Notes under the pieces: generated by a model | What the model was told of the DNA's origin: nothing | Seen by the model: only the letters and a program-made list of their open reading frames with translations | Databases searched by the model: none | Translations under genes and position numbers: made by a program | Shown here: positions 1-8,779 of the stretch, in pieces | Position numbering within the stretch: the stretch's first letter is position 1 | Layout of the letters: the number at the start of each line of letters is the position of its first letter | Assembly: GCA_030674155.1 (NCBI GenBank) | Contig: CM060335.1 | Span: 42,188,422 to 42,252,421 of the forward strand | DNA from: Stramonita haemastoma | Taxonomy: Eukaryota > Mollusca > Gastropoda > Neogastropoda > Muricidae | Direction of reading: 5' to 3' | DNA: 64,000 bases

Positions 1-529
1 GGTCAGAACATTACGCTGGCAATTTGACGATCCTGGCTCTATTCCCGTTCGAGGGGATTTTTCCCTGGAGTTAACATCAGTGCTGACTCCACTCTTCCCA
101 AAAGTCTTTCGGGTGAGACTATAAACCGAGGTCCCGTGTGCGAACGCATGCAAAATAGAGTGAGTTTCATCTCAACTTGTTGCTTCAGCAATTTCTACAA
201 CTGCAACATTTTTGGGTGGCCCGAGGTGCTGAGGTGAGAGAACTTGCGGGAGCGTGGGACCACCGACTTCCTGGCTCGCGGCTGCAAGTCCTGATATCCT
301 TCGGATGAGACTTTAAACCGAGGCCCCGTGTGCGAACGCACGCATAACATCTTGCGCACACGTTAAATCCTGTTCCGCTTTTCGTAAGAGTAGGCCATCG
401 TGTGCCGGTGGGAACAGATGACAATATTTACAAAAACTGCATACACACGGGGACCGGATGAAAAAAAGCACATAATTGCTTATTCTGTTATCCTCGATAT
501 AAAAGAATAAATAAAATAAAATGAATAAC

Positions 530-531
<2 letters not shown>
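1..531 (+). mobile_element. SINE-C copy, chimeric, truncated by window start
   Basis: This tRNA-derived SINE begins inside its A-box region (GGTCAGAACATT) and keeps a degraded B-box at about 45-56. It ends in the family tail ATATAAAAGAATAAAT. The family is defined by the full copy at 62686-63035. This copy is odd: the block beginning GAGACTATAAACCGAGG occurs at about 116 and again at about 306, separated by about 140 bp of unrelated sequence. That suggests a dimer or an internal insertion. A (CA)n run follows the tail. Confidence 0.85.

Positions 532-532
<1 letters not shown>

Positions 533-593
<61 letters not shown>
533..593. repeat. (CA)n microsatellite
   Basis: An almost pure run of about 30 AC units directly follows the A/T-rich tail of the SINE-C copy, so it may have grown from that tail. 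Confidence 0.95.
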
Positions 594-595
<2 letters not shown>

Positions 596-802
596 CTGCA
601 TGTAACGCGGTCGAAGGGAGGTAACACCTCCTGAACTCTTCTCTACTTCAGGGTCAGAGCTTTTCTCTGCTTCCAACATTACTCCCCTTTGAACACAACC
701 ATTGATGACGTATTGCGCACAGGCCTACGGCAGCAGTCATTAAATTTAGACGGCTGAAATTTACCTCAACGTGTGCTTTCCTTCTACAACAAACCATCCA
801 AA
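594..802 (+). promoter_or_regulatory. putative 5' flank/leader of the AP-1 sigma gene
   Basis: These 209 bp separate the (CA)n run from the ATG at 803. No TATA box is visible. A half CRE (TGACGT) lies at about 708. The segment just before the ATG is a pyrimidine/A-rich leader ending CATCCAAAATG. A transcription start cannot be placed from sequence alone, and further non-coding exons could lie upstream of the window. Confidence 0.4.
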
Positions 803-805
803 ATG
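803..805 (+). CDS. AP1S2: AP-1 sigma exon 1: start codon only
   Basis: The ATG is followed at once by a strong donor (GTACGT at 806). Exon 2 opens with its own ATG, so joining them gives a protein starting [11 protein letters not shown]. Human AP1S1 also starts with two methionines, while AP1S2 starts with one. The agreement of reading phase (0) and a consensus donor at exactly this point support an ATG-only coding exon. If exon 1 is not used, translation can start at 2046 with the loss of one residue. The real transcription start and 5'UTR are not determined. Confidence 0.72.
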
Positions 806-2045
806 GTACGTACAAGCTAAGTTGAACGAAGAGAATATATAATTAATTACTTAACCATGCCTTTTTTCCCCCCGAAAGAATTCGATTGTTAAAGATTTGG
901 TCCAAAGCATCACGAGACAGACCAAACGCAAATTAATTACTGTGACGTCACGTCGTCTGCTGTGGGTCACAGTTTTATCACTGATCTTTAGCTATCTGCT
1001 TCATCATTGCTAATTTAGATATATGGATAATGGTAGAAGGGATTGGACTTCAAAGAACTGCGCTCACTGATAGCCAGTTCTTAGTAAAGGAGCAAGCTGA
1101 GGTTGAGAGAGTTATGAGTAATGTGTGGCACCTCAGTAGCATCTTGCTTGGGAGGCTAGTAATTTTAGCTAGGCCTGAAGCTAAGCGTTACTCTGCCACT
1201 TTAGCCGAGGACCTCCCCTCTGAAATATAACAATTCAACTCCAATCCTCCACATATACTTTGCATTAGATTTCGATCCCAGGTCCAAGTATGAACTCCTG
1301 TTGTTTTTTTGGTTTAATTTTCTTTTAAACATTGTGTTGTACCTGTTGAGTGTTGAGAAATCACCTTTGGTACTATTGGTATTGTAACTAAGTCCGGGTG
1401 TAGACCAATTTAAAATTAAAGTACATCAGTAGTAACTAGCTTTATAAGATGATAGATCTGATATTGATAACATTAACCATCACACCCAACATGCAGTCTC
1501 TGTGTGTACCACTTCCAGTAAAGCCCAAAGGTCCAAATGAATACCTTTGAGTGCTAAGGTAGTACAGGGTTGTTCTCTAAGCTTCCATGCAAATATTAGA
1601 CTCCCCCCTCCCCCCCACCCAGGGTCAGAGAATATGAGAAAACTTCATGAATTGCACTAAAGTGATGAATATGTTGTCCATCTAATGAGCCACAGCAACT
1701 CATTGGGTAGGAAGCTCTCAAAATCCCTATTACTTATGGGATTGAACGGATTCAGTCGGAATAGTCGCTATACCACTCCCATGTGTGGATCGTTTGGAAT
1801 ATGTTTTTAATGCCAGTTGTGTCAGAGTCACTCTGAGTCAGTGAGTGTGCTGTTTTGTGTATGTTGTGTGTGTGTGTGTGTGTTCACTGTGTGTCACTCA
1901 CTCACTGTGTGTGTGCTCGTGTGCACGCACGCAGTTCTTACTTTAAAATAAAGATCTATTCCTAACTTTGTATGTGCACAACTCATCAACTGTATTGTAA
2001 CAGACAAGAACAACTTATAAAATTTCATTTCAACTTTTTGAACAG
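806..2045 (+). other. AP-1 sigma intron 1
   Basis: The 1.24-kb intron runs from GTACGT to an acceptor reading TTTTTGAACAG. It contains a perfect CRE palindrome (943-950), a 66-codon ORF at 1030-1230 that I do not recognise, a C-rich run near 1604-1620 and a short (TG)n at 1866-1884. No repeat family from elsewhere in the window is seen in it. Confidence 0.7.
943..950. promoter_or_regulatory. CRE palindrome TGACGTCA in intron 1
   Basis: This is a perfect 8-bp cAMP-response element 138 bp downstream of the start-codon exon, followed by CGTCGTC. CREs cluster near transcription starts, so this could belong to the proximal promoter or an intronic enhancer. An 8-mer occurs by chance about once per 65 kb, so function is inference. 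Confidence 0.3.
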
Positions 2046-2224
2046 ATGCAGTTCATGCTGCTCTTCAGCCGTCAGGGCAAACTGCGGCTACAGAAGTGGT
2101 ATGTAGCCCACCCAGACAAAACGAAAAAGAAGATTGTTCGGGAACTAGTCACCATGGTTTTGTCACGCAAACCCAAAATGTGCAGCTTTTTGGAGTGGAA
2201 GGAGTTGAAAATTGTCTACAAAAG
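2046..2224 (+). CDS. AP1S2: AP-1 complex subunit sigma, exon 2
   Basis: This exon encodes [19 protein letters not shown] through [16 protein letters not shown](R), the N-terminal half of the longin-fold sigma subunit of the AP-1 clathrin adaptor. With gamma, beta-1 and mu-1, sigma-1 forms the adaptor that sorts cargo at the trans-Golgi network and endosomes. The gamma/sigma-1 pair binds acidic dileucine signals. Human AP1S2 shares nearly every residue of the first 20 and the KMCSFLEW block; the [10 protein letters not shown] loop is the divergent part. The exon is bounded by an acceptor (GAACAG) and a donor (AG|GTAAAT). It ends in phase 2, and the split Arg codon (AG|G) is completed by exon 3. 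Confidence 0.96.
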
Positions 2225-2473
2225 GTAAATTTCGGACATACATACTTATTTTTTACTTAGCTTAAAAATTAAGAAGTTATCTGATGCTGCTTATGATTAA
2301 TTGTATCTAGGTAAAATTGGTAGCTATACTTTTGCTTGTTTGATTTTGAAATGTTTGTAATTTCTGTCTGTGGAAATTACACACTCCTGAAGATAATGTT
2401 TTCTGCAGCTTTTTCATGGTAATATTTCTCCAAGCTTATAAACTATAAAGTGACCCGTTTACATGGTATTGGT

Positions 2474-2756
2474 TAGTTAAAGTCTGTCCCAGCCTAAGGC
2501 TCATCACAGGCCAGTGCTTATCCCGGTTTCTGTGGCGTTAAGCGACTGAGAGTCATAGACTCCCCCTGGATAGGACACCAATCTTCGCAGAGTTAACCCC
2601 AAAACAAGGTTGGTACCCCTTTTACACCTGGGTGGGGTGAGAAAATAGCCGTAAAGTGCCTTTTCCAAGGGCACAACGCCATAGCTGAAAGCTGGGACCG
2701 AACCCAACCTTTAGATTACAAGTCCAACGCCCTAACCACTGGACTACAGCGGCGGC
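2474..2756 (-). mobile_element. SINE-A, full length, with 14-bp target-site duplication
   Basis: Read on the - strand this is a tRNA-derived SINE. It has a GC-rich head (GCCGCCGCTGTAGTCCAGTG), a recognisable A-box, a degraded B-box, a body containing CCCTTGGAAAAGGCAC and a tail ending GACAGACTTTAAC. It is flanked by identical TACATGGTATTGGT at 2460-2473 and 2757-2770, direct evidence of target-primed insertion into AP-1 sigma intron 2. It matches the + strand copy at 7575-7864 along its length. Confidence 0.93.
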
Positions 2757-2964
2757 TACATGGTATTGGTATTAAATGGTAATGACCCTGCAATATTAAT
2801 ATTATAATGTAACTGATGTATTTGTATCAAACAACAAACGTTCTCACTTTGAGTTTGGATAATATGATTCTTAGTGAGACTGAGAGAGCCTTTGATCTCT
2901 CTTTCAAAATCTAGAAAGTACTATACCAGAGACTCGAAGGTTGAAAGCATGCTTGGATCGATTC

Positions 2965-3014
2965 TATCTATCTATCTATCTATCACTATCTATCTATCTA
3001 TCTATCTTTTTTTT

Positions 3015-3068
<54 letters not shown>

Positions 3069-3145
3069 CCTTAGTCCGGCAACCGTGGGGGCACCCATGA
3101 AGACTTGACAACCAGTTCCCTCCATTCCTCTAGAGCTCTGTTCTG
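2965..3145 (-). mobile_element. LINE-B 3' terminal fragment with (GATA)n tail
   Basis: The (TATC)n stretch at about 2965-3068 runs straight into sequence whose reverse complement matches the 3' end of the LINE fragment at 30205-30990: GGAATGGAGGGAACTGGTTG, then TTGCCGGACTAAGGGA, then GATA repeats. So the microsatellite is the tail of a heavily 5'-truncated LINE copy in AP-1 sigma intron 2. Confidence 0.88.
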
Positions 3146-3277
3146 TTTTGTTTTATTCATATAATGCACAATAGTATGGCCACATATTGTGACAGAACAA
3201 AACCACCTCATTTCAACTGATGAGTGATGTGTTGATGATTGTATTGTTATTCATGAATGCCTTTTTGTCCCTGACAG

Positions 3278-3386
3278 GTACGCTAGTCTGTATTTCTGTT
3301 GTGCAATCGAGCCAGAGGACAATGAGCTGTTGACATTAGAAATCATCCACCGCTATGTAGAACTGCTGGACAAGTACTTTGGAAGT
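3278..3386 (+). CDS. AP1S2: AP-1 complex subunit sigma, exon 3
   Basis: This exon encodes (R)[20 protein letters not shown], then [16 protein letters not shown]. Joined to exon 2 it completes IVYKRYASLYF, a perfect match to the clathrin adaptor small-chain signature ([LIVM]2-Y-[KR]-x4-L-Y-F) known for this family. The acceptor is CCCTGACAG and the donor AGT|GTAAGA, leaving phase 0. The block [12 protein letters not shown] is essentially invariant in animal sigma-1. Length (109 nt) and phase fit the flanking exons with no frame break. Confidence 0.97.
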
Positions 3387-4079
3387 GTAAGACATTTGTA
3401 TTCCTTTTGGCTGTTGTTTTATTTATGTGGTGTAGTTGTGAAGTGAGCTGATTTCCTTTTGTGTGTTTCATAATATTATGTCTTGTTGTATGTGAGCAAA
3501 GCATATACACTATAAATATAATGCTAAATCAGGGTTCGCACAAGTCCCTAAAAAGCCCTAAAAAAGCCCTAATTTTGGGAAAGCCAAAATAGGGCCCCTA
3601 AAAAGCCCTAAAAATGAGACATATTGCCCTGAAGGCCCTAAAAAGCCCTAAAAATGGAAGTCATGTGTGAGATTTTATTTTAAAAATTAAAAAATATATA
3701 TTCAAAATAAAACTTTGGAGAAATAAATCCGAGAAGCGAGAAGCGTGTCTGAAGATCGTATTATCGCTGATAGAATGCTTGTCGTCTGCTACTCGCGTCG
3801 GGCCACCTATTTCGTAAAGGGAGGTAATAGTAATTGCCTCCCTTGGAAATGTGATCGCTTTGCTTCGCAAAAAGTGGTGTGCAACCTTGTGCAGACCTGT
3901 GCACCTTCCGTATTTGTTCCGGAAAAAGTTGTTAAATAAGAAAATACAGTTTAATTAATAAAAATCCAATTTTTGTCTTTAAAAAAATCCGAAAATCAAA
4001 AATATAGTCTTCTATCGTTAAGCGATGAGATGCATTATTCGTCTGCTAGATCCTATCGTTCAGTTTGTCTCCCCTTATG

Positions 4080-4120
4080 GCGCATGCGCACAGCATCTCT
4101 TTCAAAACAAAATGGCGGAA
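4080..4120 (+). promoter_or_regulatory. NRF-1-like plus YY1-like promoter patch inside the transposon
   Basis: GCGCATGCGCA (4080-4090) matches the NRF-1 palindrome. About 20 bp further, AAAATGGCGG matches the YY1 initiator-type site, with the ATG of a short ORF inside it. This pairing is typical of TATA-less animal promoters, so it may be the element's own promoter. Confidence 0.45.
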
Positions 4121-4201
4121 AGTAGTGTAGACTTTCGTGGAAAAACAGATCGAACTGACACACTTTCAAGCAAAGACAGACGCGGAACAAACGCAAAATG
4201 A
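4112..4201 (+). pseudogene. short ORF start, possible transposase remnant
   Basis: The ATG sits in an AAAATGGCGG context and opens 29 codons (MAESSVDFRGKTDRTD...) before a TGA. The protein is not recognised. Its position directly behind a promoter-like patch inside a TIR element suggests the first codons of a decayed transposase gene. That is inference. Confidence 0.3.
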
Positions 4202-5196
4202 CGCTAACAGTCCATGATGGGGCTAGAAGAGGTACAGAAAAATTGAAACAAACAGAAACAGAAAAATTGGTTCGTTTTGCCGAGCAATGTTTAAAACTTG
4301 CGCTATGTCTCTTGATAGTGAAAGTTGAGCTTTCATTAGCAAATGGTGTCGGAAATTGGAACACGGTCGGAAAATAACAAACCACAGCACTTTAGTTATA
4401 GAATCGCTAATTTCTTGGCAAATCATGGAACAGTAACCCTTTCGCATCTTCGGGAAATCAGTTGATCGTTAAAACGGCAGAGTGACTGTTCTAAAGTTAC
4501 ATCGCGTGGAACACAGCCTCCGCTGTACCGGACAGCCGGAAAGTACACACATACACAGAACTTGTTTTTTTGGCCATGCTAACTGTCATGGTGAGTTCAC
4601 TCTGAAATCAGATGAATTTTTAATCTGCTTTTGTATGGGGGCTTCAACTTGATTTTAAAATGAGAAAGACATAGGATCTTCTTCAGTCTTCATAAGAGTG
4701 TATTGATCTCTCTCTCCCTCTCCCTCTCTCTCTCTCTCCTCTCTCCTCCCTCTCCCCCTCTCTCTCTCTCTCCCTCTCCCTCTCCTCTCTCTCTCTCTCT
4801 CTCTCTCTCCTCTCTCTCTCACACACATACACACTTCTCTCTGTGTCTGTCTCATTTTCTCCACCTCTCCCTGTTTCTTACATGCACAGACACACACACA
4901 CACCTCTCTCCCCCCCCCCCCTTTCTTTCTCTCTGTTTTTTTCTCTTTGTTTCTCTATGTGTGTCATTACTTTCTTTCTCTTTCTTCCTGTATCTGCATT
5001 AGTGCACATTTGTCTAGAAATATACTCATTTTGCTATGTGATTACTTGGGTATAGAACCTCCTTTAGATTGAAGAAATGACAGAAAGTCATTCTTGGAGA
5101 GCTTATTCTAGGGCAGAAATTGCTTAGTATCAAAAACTGAAATTAGTTCAAGGAGAGGCTGTTAAACAGGCTAGAATTGTTGAAAAACCTTCAGCT

Positions 5197-5282
5197 TCAG
5201 GGGGCGTTGCCCCCTGACCCCCACAAGGGGCTCTGCCCCTTGACCCCACCAGGGGGCAAAGCCCCCTGGACCCCCCCACTTT
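5197..5282. repeat. three consecutive GC-rich hairpins
   Basis: GGGGGCGTTGCCCCC, then AGGGGCTCTGCCCCTT, then GGGGGCAAAGCCCCC, each separated by TGACCCC/TGGACCCC spacers. Each folds into a 5-6 bp G:C stem with a 3-nt loop. They sit inside the transposon. Confidence 0.8.
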
Positions 5283-5445
5283 TCAGAGATTTTTGACTCT
5301 GTCAATTCCCACCCCTGACACACACACACTCACTCACTCTCTCTCACTCACTCATTCACTCACTCACAGTCACAGCTTATTCCATTATCCTCGATATAAA
5401 AGAATCAATCAATCAAATAAATCAAAACAGTCACACACATACACG

Positions 5446-5517
<72 letters not shown>
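5446..5517. repeat. (AC)n microsatellite next to SINE-C tail
   Basis: An AC run follows a short + strand SINE-C tail fragment (5376-5426, TTATTCCATTATCCTCGATA then AAAAGAATCAATC). The arrangement is the same as at 532. Confidence 0.9.
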
Positions 5518-5518
<1 letters not shown>

Positions 5519-6001
5519 TTACCCCCCCCCTTCCCTCTTTAGGACTCTGCTTCCTCTCACCTCCTTGTCTCTTGTTGTATCCATGATTGAAAGACATTCT
5601 ACTCTAGAATAACATGAAGTAGTGTCAGTATCCACCATACAGTTTCACATAAGGTGACTTTGCTCACTTGACTCTGTTTGAGGTTGATATATAGATATAG
5701 ATATATATAGATATAGATAGATATAGATAGATATATATTAATATGTATATATATGTGTGTGTAAGGAAAGGTGTATTTAGGTTGCTATCTATACATTTGT
5801 TACCCCGCAGCTAGGCCCTAAATTTGGATTAAAAGGCCCTAAAAAAAGGCCCTAAAAAGCCCTAAATTTTGCTCCACCAAGTCTGTATGAACCCTGTAAA
5901 TGTATTATGATGATATCTTTTCCACTTATTGATTGCTTTAAAACCAAAAAACAAAAAAAAATTTTTAGAATCATTTTTTGAATCAGGGTGCCAAGATGCT
6001 T

Positions 6002-6003
6002 GT

Positions 6004-6070
<67 letters not shown>

Positions 6071-6079
6071 TGTGTGTGT

Positions 6080-6128
<49 letters not shown>
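6002..6128. repeat. (TG)n microsatellite in AP-1 sigma intron 3
   Basis: About 125 bp of TG repeats with two interruptions (GAGTG, GGTG) lie just downstream of the transposon's right end. Confidence 0.95.
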
Positions 6129-6129
<1 letters not shown>

Positions 6130-6289
6130 GATTTGAAACATGTACAGCTCATCTGTAAATTAGCTAAGAATGAATCCTACTTGCCCATTTTCATTCTTTT
6201 TAAATGTTAAAATAAATAGTCGCTGACTGTTTATTCCGCTTACAACTCTATAATGATAATTAATTTATGCTTTGTATTCTCTTTCCAGT

Positions 6290-6546
6290 CTGTGTCTGTG
6301 TGCAATTGTGTGTATGTGCGTATGTAAACATGTGTGTGCATGCACATGTATACATGTGCTTCTGTCCCAAATGTGATTTCAGAATGGCTGATTTATTCGT
6401 CTTGGTGCGTGGCACTGCAGGTGTGTGAATGCGTGTGAATGTTCGTATTATGTACACATGTGTGCGCATGCACATACATATGCTTCTGTCCCAAATTGGA
6501 TTTCGGAATGGCTGATTTATTCTTCTTGTGTGCGTGGCACTGGCAG
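6290..6546 (+). repeat. tandem duplication of the exon-4 splice acceptor region
   Basis: Two units of about 125 bp end at about 6420 and at 6546. Both contain GCTTCTGTCCCAAAT, then GGCTGATTTATTC, then GCGTGGCACTG(G)CAG. The first copy thus carries a decoy acceptor (CACTGCAG|GTGTGTGAA), while the true acceptor of exon 4 is in the second. A third acceptor-like site, CTCTTTCCAG, ends at about 6288. Confidence 0.8.
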
Positions 6547-6684
6547 GTGTGCGAGTTGGACATCATCTTCAACTTTGAGAAAGCCTTCTTCATGCTGGAC
6601 GAGTTCATGCTTGGGGGAGAGGTGCAAGAGACCAGTAAGAAGAACGTTCTGAAAGCCATCGCCGCTCAGGATCTTCTGCAAGAG
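6547..6684 (+). CDS. AP1S2: AP-1 complex subunit sigma, exon 4
   Basis: This exon encodes [20 protein letters not shown], then [18 protein letters not shown], then AAQDLLQE. It is 46 codons in phase 0 at both ends, bounded by TGGCAG and [22 protein letters not shown] and [16 protein letters not shown] are near-identical to human AP1S2; vertebrates have EQADLLQE where this has AAQDLLQE. It is the last constant exon. All three downstream terminal exons begin in phase 0 and can be joined to it. A 3'-splice-site duplication lies just upstream. Confidence 0.97.
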
Positions 6685-6697
6685 GTCAGTGGTATCT

Positions 6698-6736
<39 letters not shown>

Positions 6737-7558
6737 TTGATCCCCTTCCCTTATGCCTGCCTCCTGCTTGTGAGCGCTTCAAACAAACCAGAAAAAAAAG
6801 ACACACCCCACCCCCACCCCACCCAAAAAAAACCCTTTTCTGTGTCTTGTTTTGTTGTTTTTCTGTTTTTAACCTTCACACAATCCCCTGCCTGTGTGTT
6901 ATTTGTTTTGTTTTGTTTTGTTTTGTTTGCTCGCCTGTGATACTTGCCCGTGGCTTACAGCTGTGCAGCTTAGTTCATAATCAGGATCCCCGCTTTTATC
7001 TTTAGGAATTTTTTTTTAGGGGTTAGAGTGGTGATTGTTAGTCTGATTGGGACAATTTGGAATTTTTGTGGGGTTTGCCATAGTCTAGAAAAAGTCTCCC
7101 CCCTCCCTCCGTTAAAAAAAAAAGAAAATGCATAAAAGATGAATGTTTAAAGAAACGAAAATCTTTTTTTTTCCTTGATAAATTGATAGCTGAACATTGT
7201 TGCTTTAAACAAAATTGATAGATGATCACAATCCTGATTCTGAACCATGATAACAGGAACTTTTCATAAGCAGTGAAGTGTTGACGACTTACTCCACTGG
7301 AAACCCTGTGGATTGATCTATGATGGTCCAACATGGCACACATAAAACAAGTGCTACAGCCATTGGCGTGTACATTAAAATTGATTTTGTCATCTCTAAC
7401 CAATGAGAAATTGCACATAGATTGAAGTATTGTCCAGTTGATGACCATTCTCATTTCCATTGCTCCCTTGAGATGCAGCAGTGCTTGTTACTGTAGGTTA
7501 GCCCCAGTATTACTAGTCTGAAGATAAATCTGATTGATGGAAGTAGTGTTTTTGACTT
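6685..7558 (+). other. AP-1 sigma intron 4, left part
   Basis: Begins GTCAGT. Holds a poly-T run (about 6698-6733), C/A-rich low complexity and otherwise unique AT-rich sequence. I see no exon and no known repeat until the SINE-A at 7575. Confidence 0.5.
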
Positions 7559-7574
7559 ACTATATCAAAGTGCT

Positions 7575-7864
7575 TGCCGCCGCTGTGGCCTAGTGGTTAG
7601 GGTGTTGTACTCGTAATCTAAAGGTTGCGGGTTCGATCCCAGCTATTCCGCTATGGCGTTGTGCCCTTGGAAAAGGCACTTTACGGCTATTTTCTCACCC
7701 CACCCAGGTGTAAAAGGGTACCAACCTTGTGTTGGGGGTTAATCCTGCGATAGACTGGCGTCCTATCCAGGGGGAGTCTATGACTCTCAGTCGCTTAACG
7801 CCACAGAAACCGGGATAAGCACCGGCCTGATGAGCCTTATGGCTCGGGACAGACTTTAACTTTA
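7575..7864 (+). mobile_element. SINE-A, full length, with 16-bp target-site duplication
   Basis: It begins with a tRNA-like head. The A-box is TGGCCTAGTGG and the B-box is GGTTCGATCCC, followed by the body (CCCTTGGAAAAGGCAC, CCAGGTGTAAAAGGGTACC) and a tail of TTTAAC repeats. Identical ACTATATCAAAGTGCT at 7559-7574 and 7865-7880 are the target duplication. Pol III-transcribed SINEs are moved by a LINE sharing their 3' end; the TTTAAC tail is not matched by any LINE in this window. The intact TSD and few differences from the 2474 copy point to fairly recent activity. Confidence 0.95.
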
Positions 7865-7880
7865 ACTATATCAAAGTGCT

Positions 7881-8734
7881 AGGTGTACTACATTTTGAGG
7901 TGCATGGATCAAAGTGCAGAATAAAGGTATCACACTGTTATTTAAAAATTAAAGGCTACAGGGGGGAAGGGGGGCCCTCCTTATGGTACACATAAGCAGA
8001 ATTGAACTGATGCTTCTTTTTGTGTTCTTAATTATTCTTCCTAATCTTTGAAGCTTGGGTGGGGTTTTGGGGGGGGGGGGGGGGGGTTCTTTAAGATTTT
8101 GAGTGTAGGGTTTAAACAAGAAATGTCTAGAATTGAGGACATGCGCTTTTGTTTTGTTTTGTTTGTTAATTAGATTCTGCACAGGCTATTTTAAGTGGCA
8201 GGAAAAGCATGATCAAATCTGCTTCATTTTTCTTTGCCCTTACATCTATGTTATACTTTTGCTGGTAAGAATCTGAAAAGAGAAAAGGATCAGGCATTTA
8301 CTTGTCGATGTGGAGCACTGTATAAGTTGGTTATCACAAAGCCTACACCATTGTCTTGTGTGTAGTCATGTAAGCATGTGTGTGATTGTGTAACATTCTA
8401 TAGGTATGAGTATTGACAGTTTGAAATTGTGAAGATTTGCATGTTGTGTGTGTGTGCGCACCAGTAAGAACGCATGCATGTTTTATTATACATGTGGTTT
8501 TTCCTCGGTCTGTTTTAGTAAATCATCAACGTGTGAACGTGTGTGGGAATGTGTGCATGCACATATACATTTAGCTGTTGCTTATTTCTGTGGTTCTTTA
8601 AAAAAAAAAAAAAAAAAATTCAGGAATTTTTTTCTTGATGCGATTCAAATTTTCATTCCTTTTCTATCCCCTCGTTTGGCAAATTTCACCAGCTCCTCGA
8701 CACTAACCTGTTTTTGCTATGTCCCTTGAACTAG
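7881..8734 (+). other. AP-1 sigma intron 4, right part
   Basis: It contains a poly-G run (about 8070-8086) and a TG-rich stretch at about 8340-8460. It is otherwise AT-rich with nothing recognised. It ends at the acceptor CCCTTGAACTAG of terminal exon 5a. Confidence 0.5.
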
Positions 8735-8779
8735 GCGGACCAGCTAGAGCAGACTCTGTACGAGTTTGGATTGATATGA
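8735..8779 (+). CDS. AP1S2: AP-1 sigma alternative terminal exon 5a
   Basis: After a pyrimidine-containing acceptor (GTCCCTTGAACTAG), the phase-0 frame reads ADQLEQTLYEFGLI and stops (TGA 8777-8779). The predicted protein is 157 residues, the usual length for AP1S2. Vertebrate sigma-1 tails end in Gly-Leu-Ala/Thr; this ends Gly-Leu-Ile, with an acidic/hydrophobic spacing like the others. It is the nearest terminal exon (2.05 kb after exon 4). Support is phase, splice site and tail similarity. It is the weakest of the three, because the acceptor's polypyrimidine tract is short. Confidence 0.68.
   Translation, partial: ADQLEQTLYEFGLI

Larger units (their letters stand above)
3530..5896. mobile_element. 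DNA transposon-like element, CAGGGTTC termini (2.4 kb)
   Basis: The left end reads CAGGGTTCGCACAAGT and the right end, reversed, reads CAGGGTTCATACAGACTT. These are terminal inverted repeats of about 8 perfect bases extending imperfectly. Both sides carry TAAAT immediately outside (3525-3529 and 5897-5901), a possible 5-bp target duplication. Sub-terminal regions repeat CCCTAAAAAG motifs at both ends. The interior holds a promoter-like patch and short ORF (4080-4201), long (TC)n (about 4706-4830), a GC hairpin cluster (about 5198-5280), a SINE-C tail (5376-5426) and (AC)n (5446-5517). No transposase is recognisable, so it is probably non-autonomous or decayed. It lies in AP-1 sigma intron 3. 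Confidence 0.72.

Noticed and set aside
1030..1230. 66-codon ORF in AP-1 sigma intron 1
   Set aside because: No similarity recognised, and it lies between well-placed donor and acceptor sites. The length is within chance expectation.
4053..4385. 110-codon - strand ORF inside the first DNA transposon
   Set aside because: No recognisable transposase motif. The promoter-like patch and ATG context favour the + strand, where only a short ORF exists.
4703..5586. Ser/Leu-, Thr/His- and Cys/Val-rich ORFs in (TC)n and (CA)n runs (here and at many other microsatellites)
   Set aside because: They are translations of dinucleotide repeats that stay open in several frames at once; not genes.
6439..7005. 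188-codon + ORF
   Set aside because: It is exon 4 of AP-1 sigma read through both splice sites into intronic TG and poly-T sequence. The acceptor at 6546 and donor at 6685 bound the real exon.
7575..7660. tRNA gene with A and B boxes
   Set aside because: No cloverleaf closes. The sequence continues into a SINE body, and the whole 290 bp is bounded by a 16-bp target duplication.
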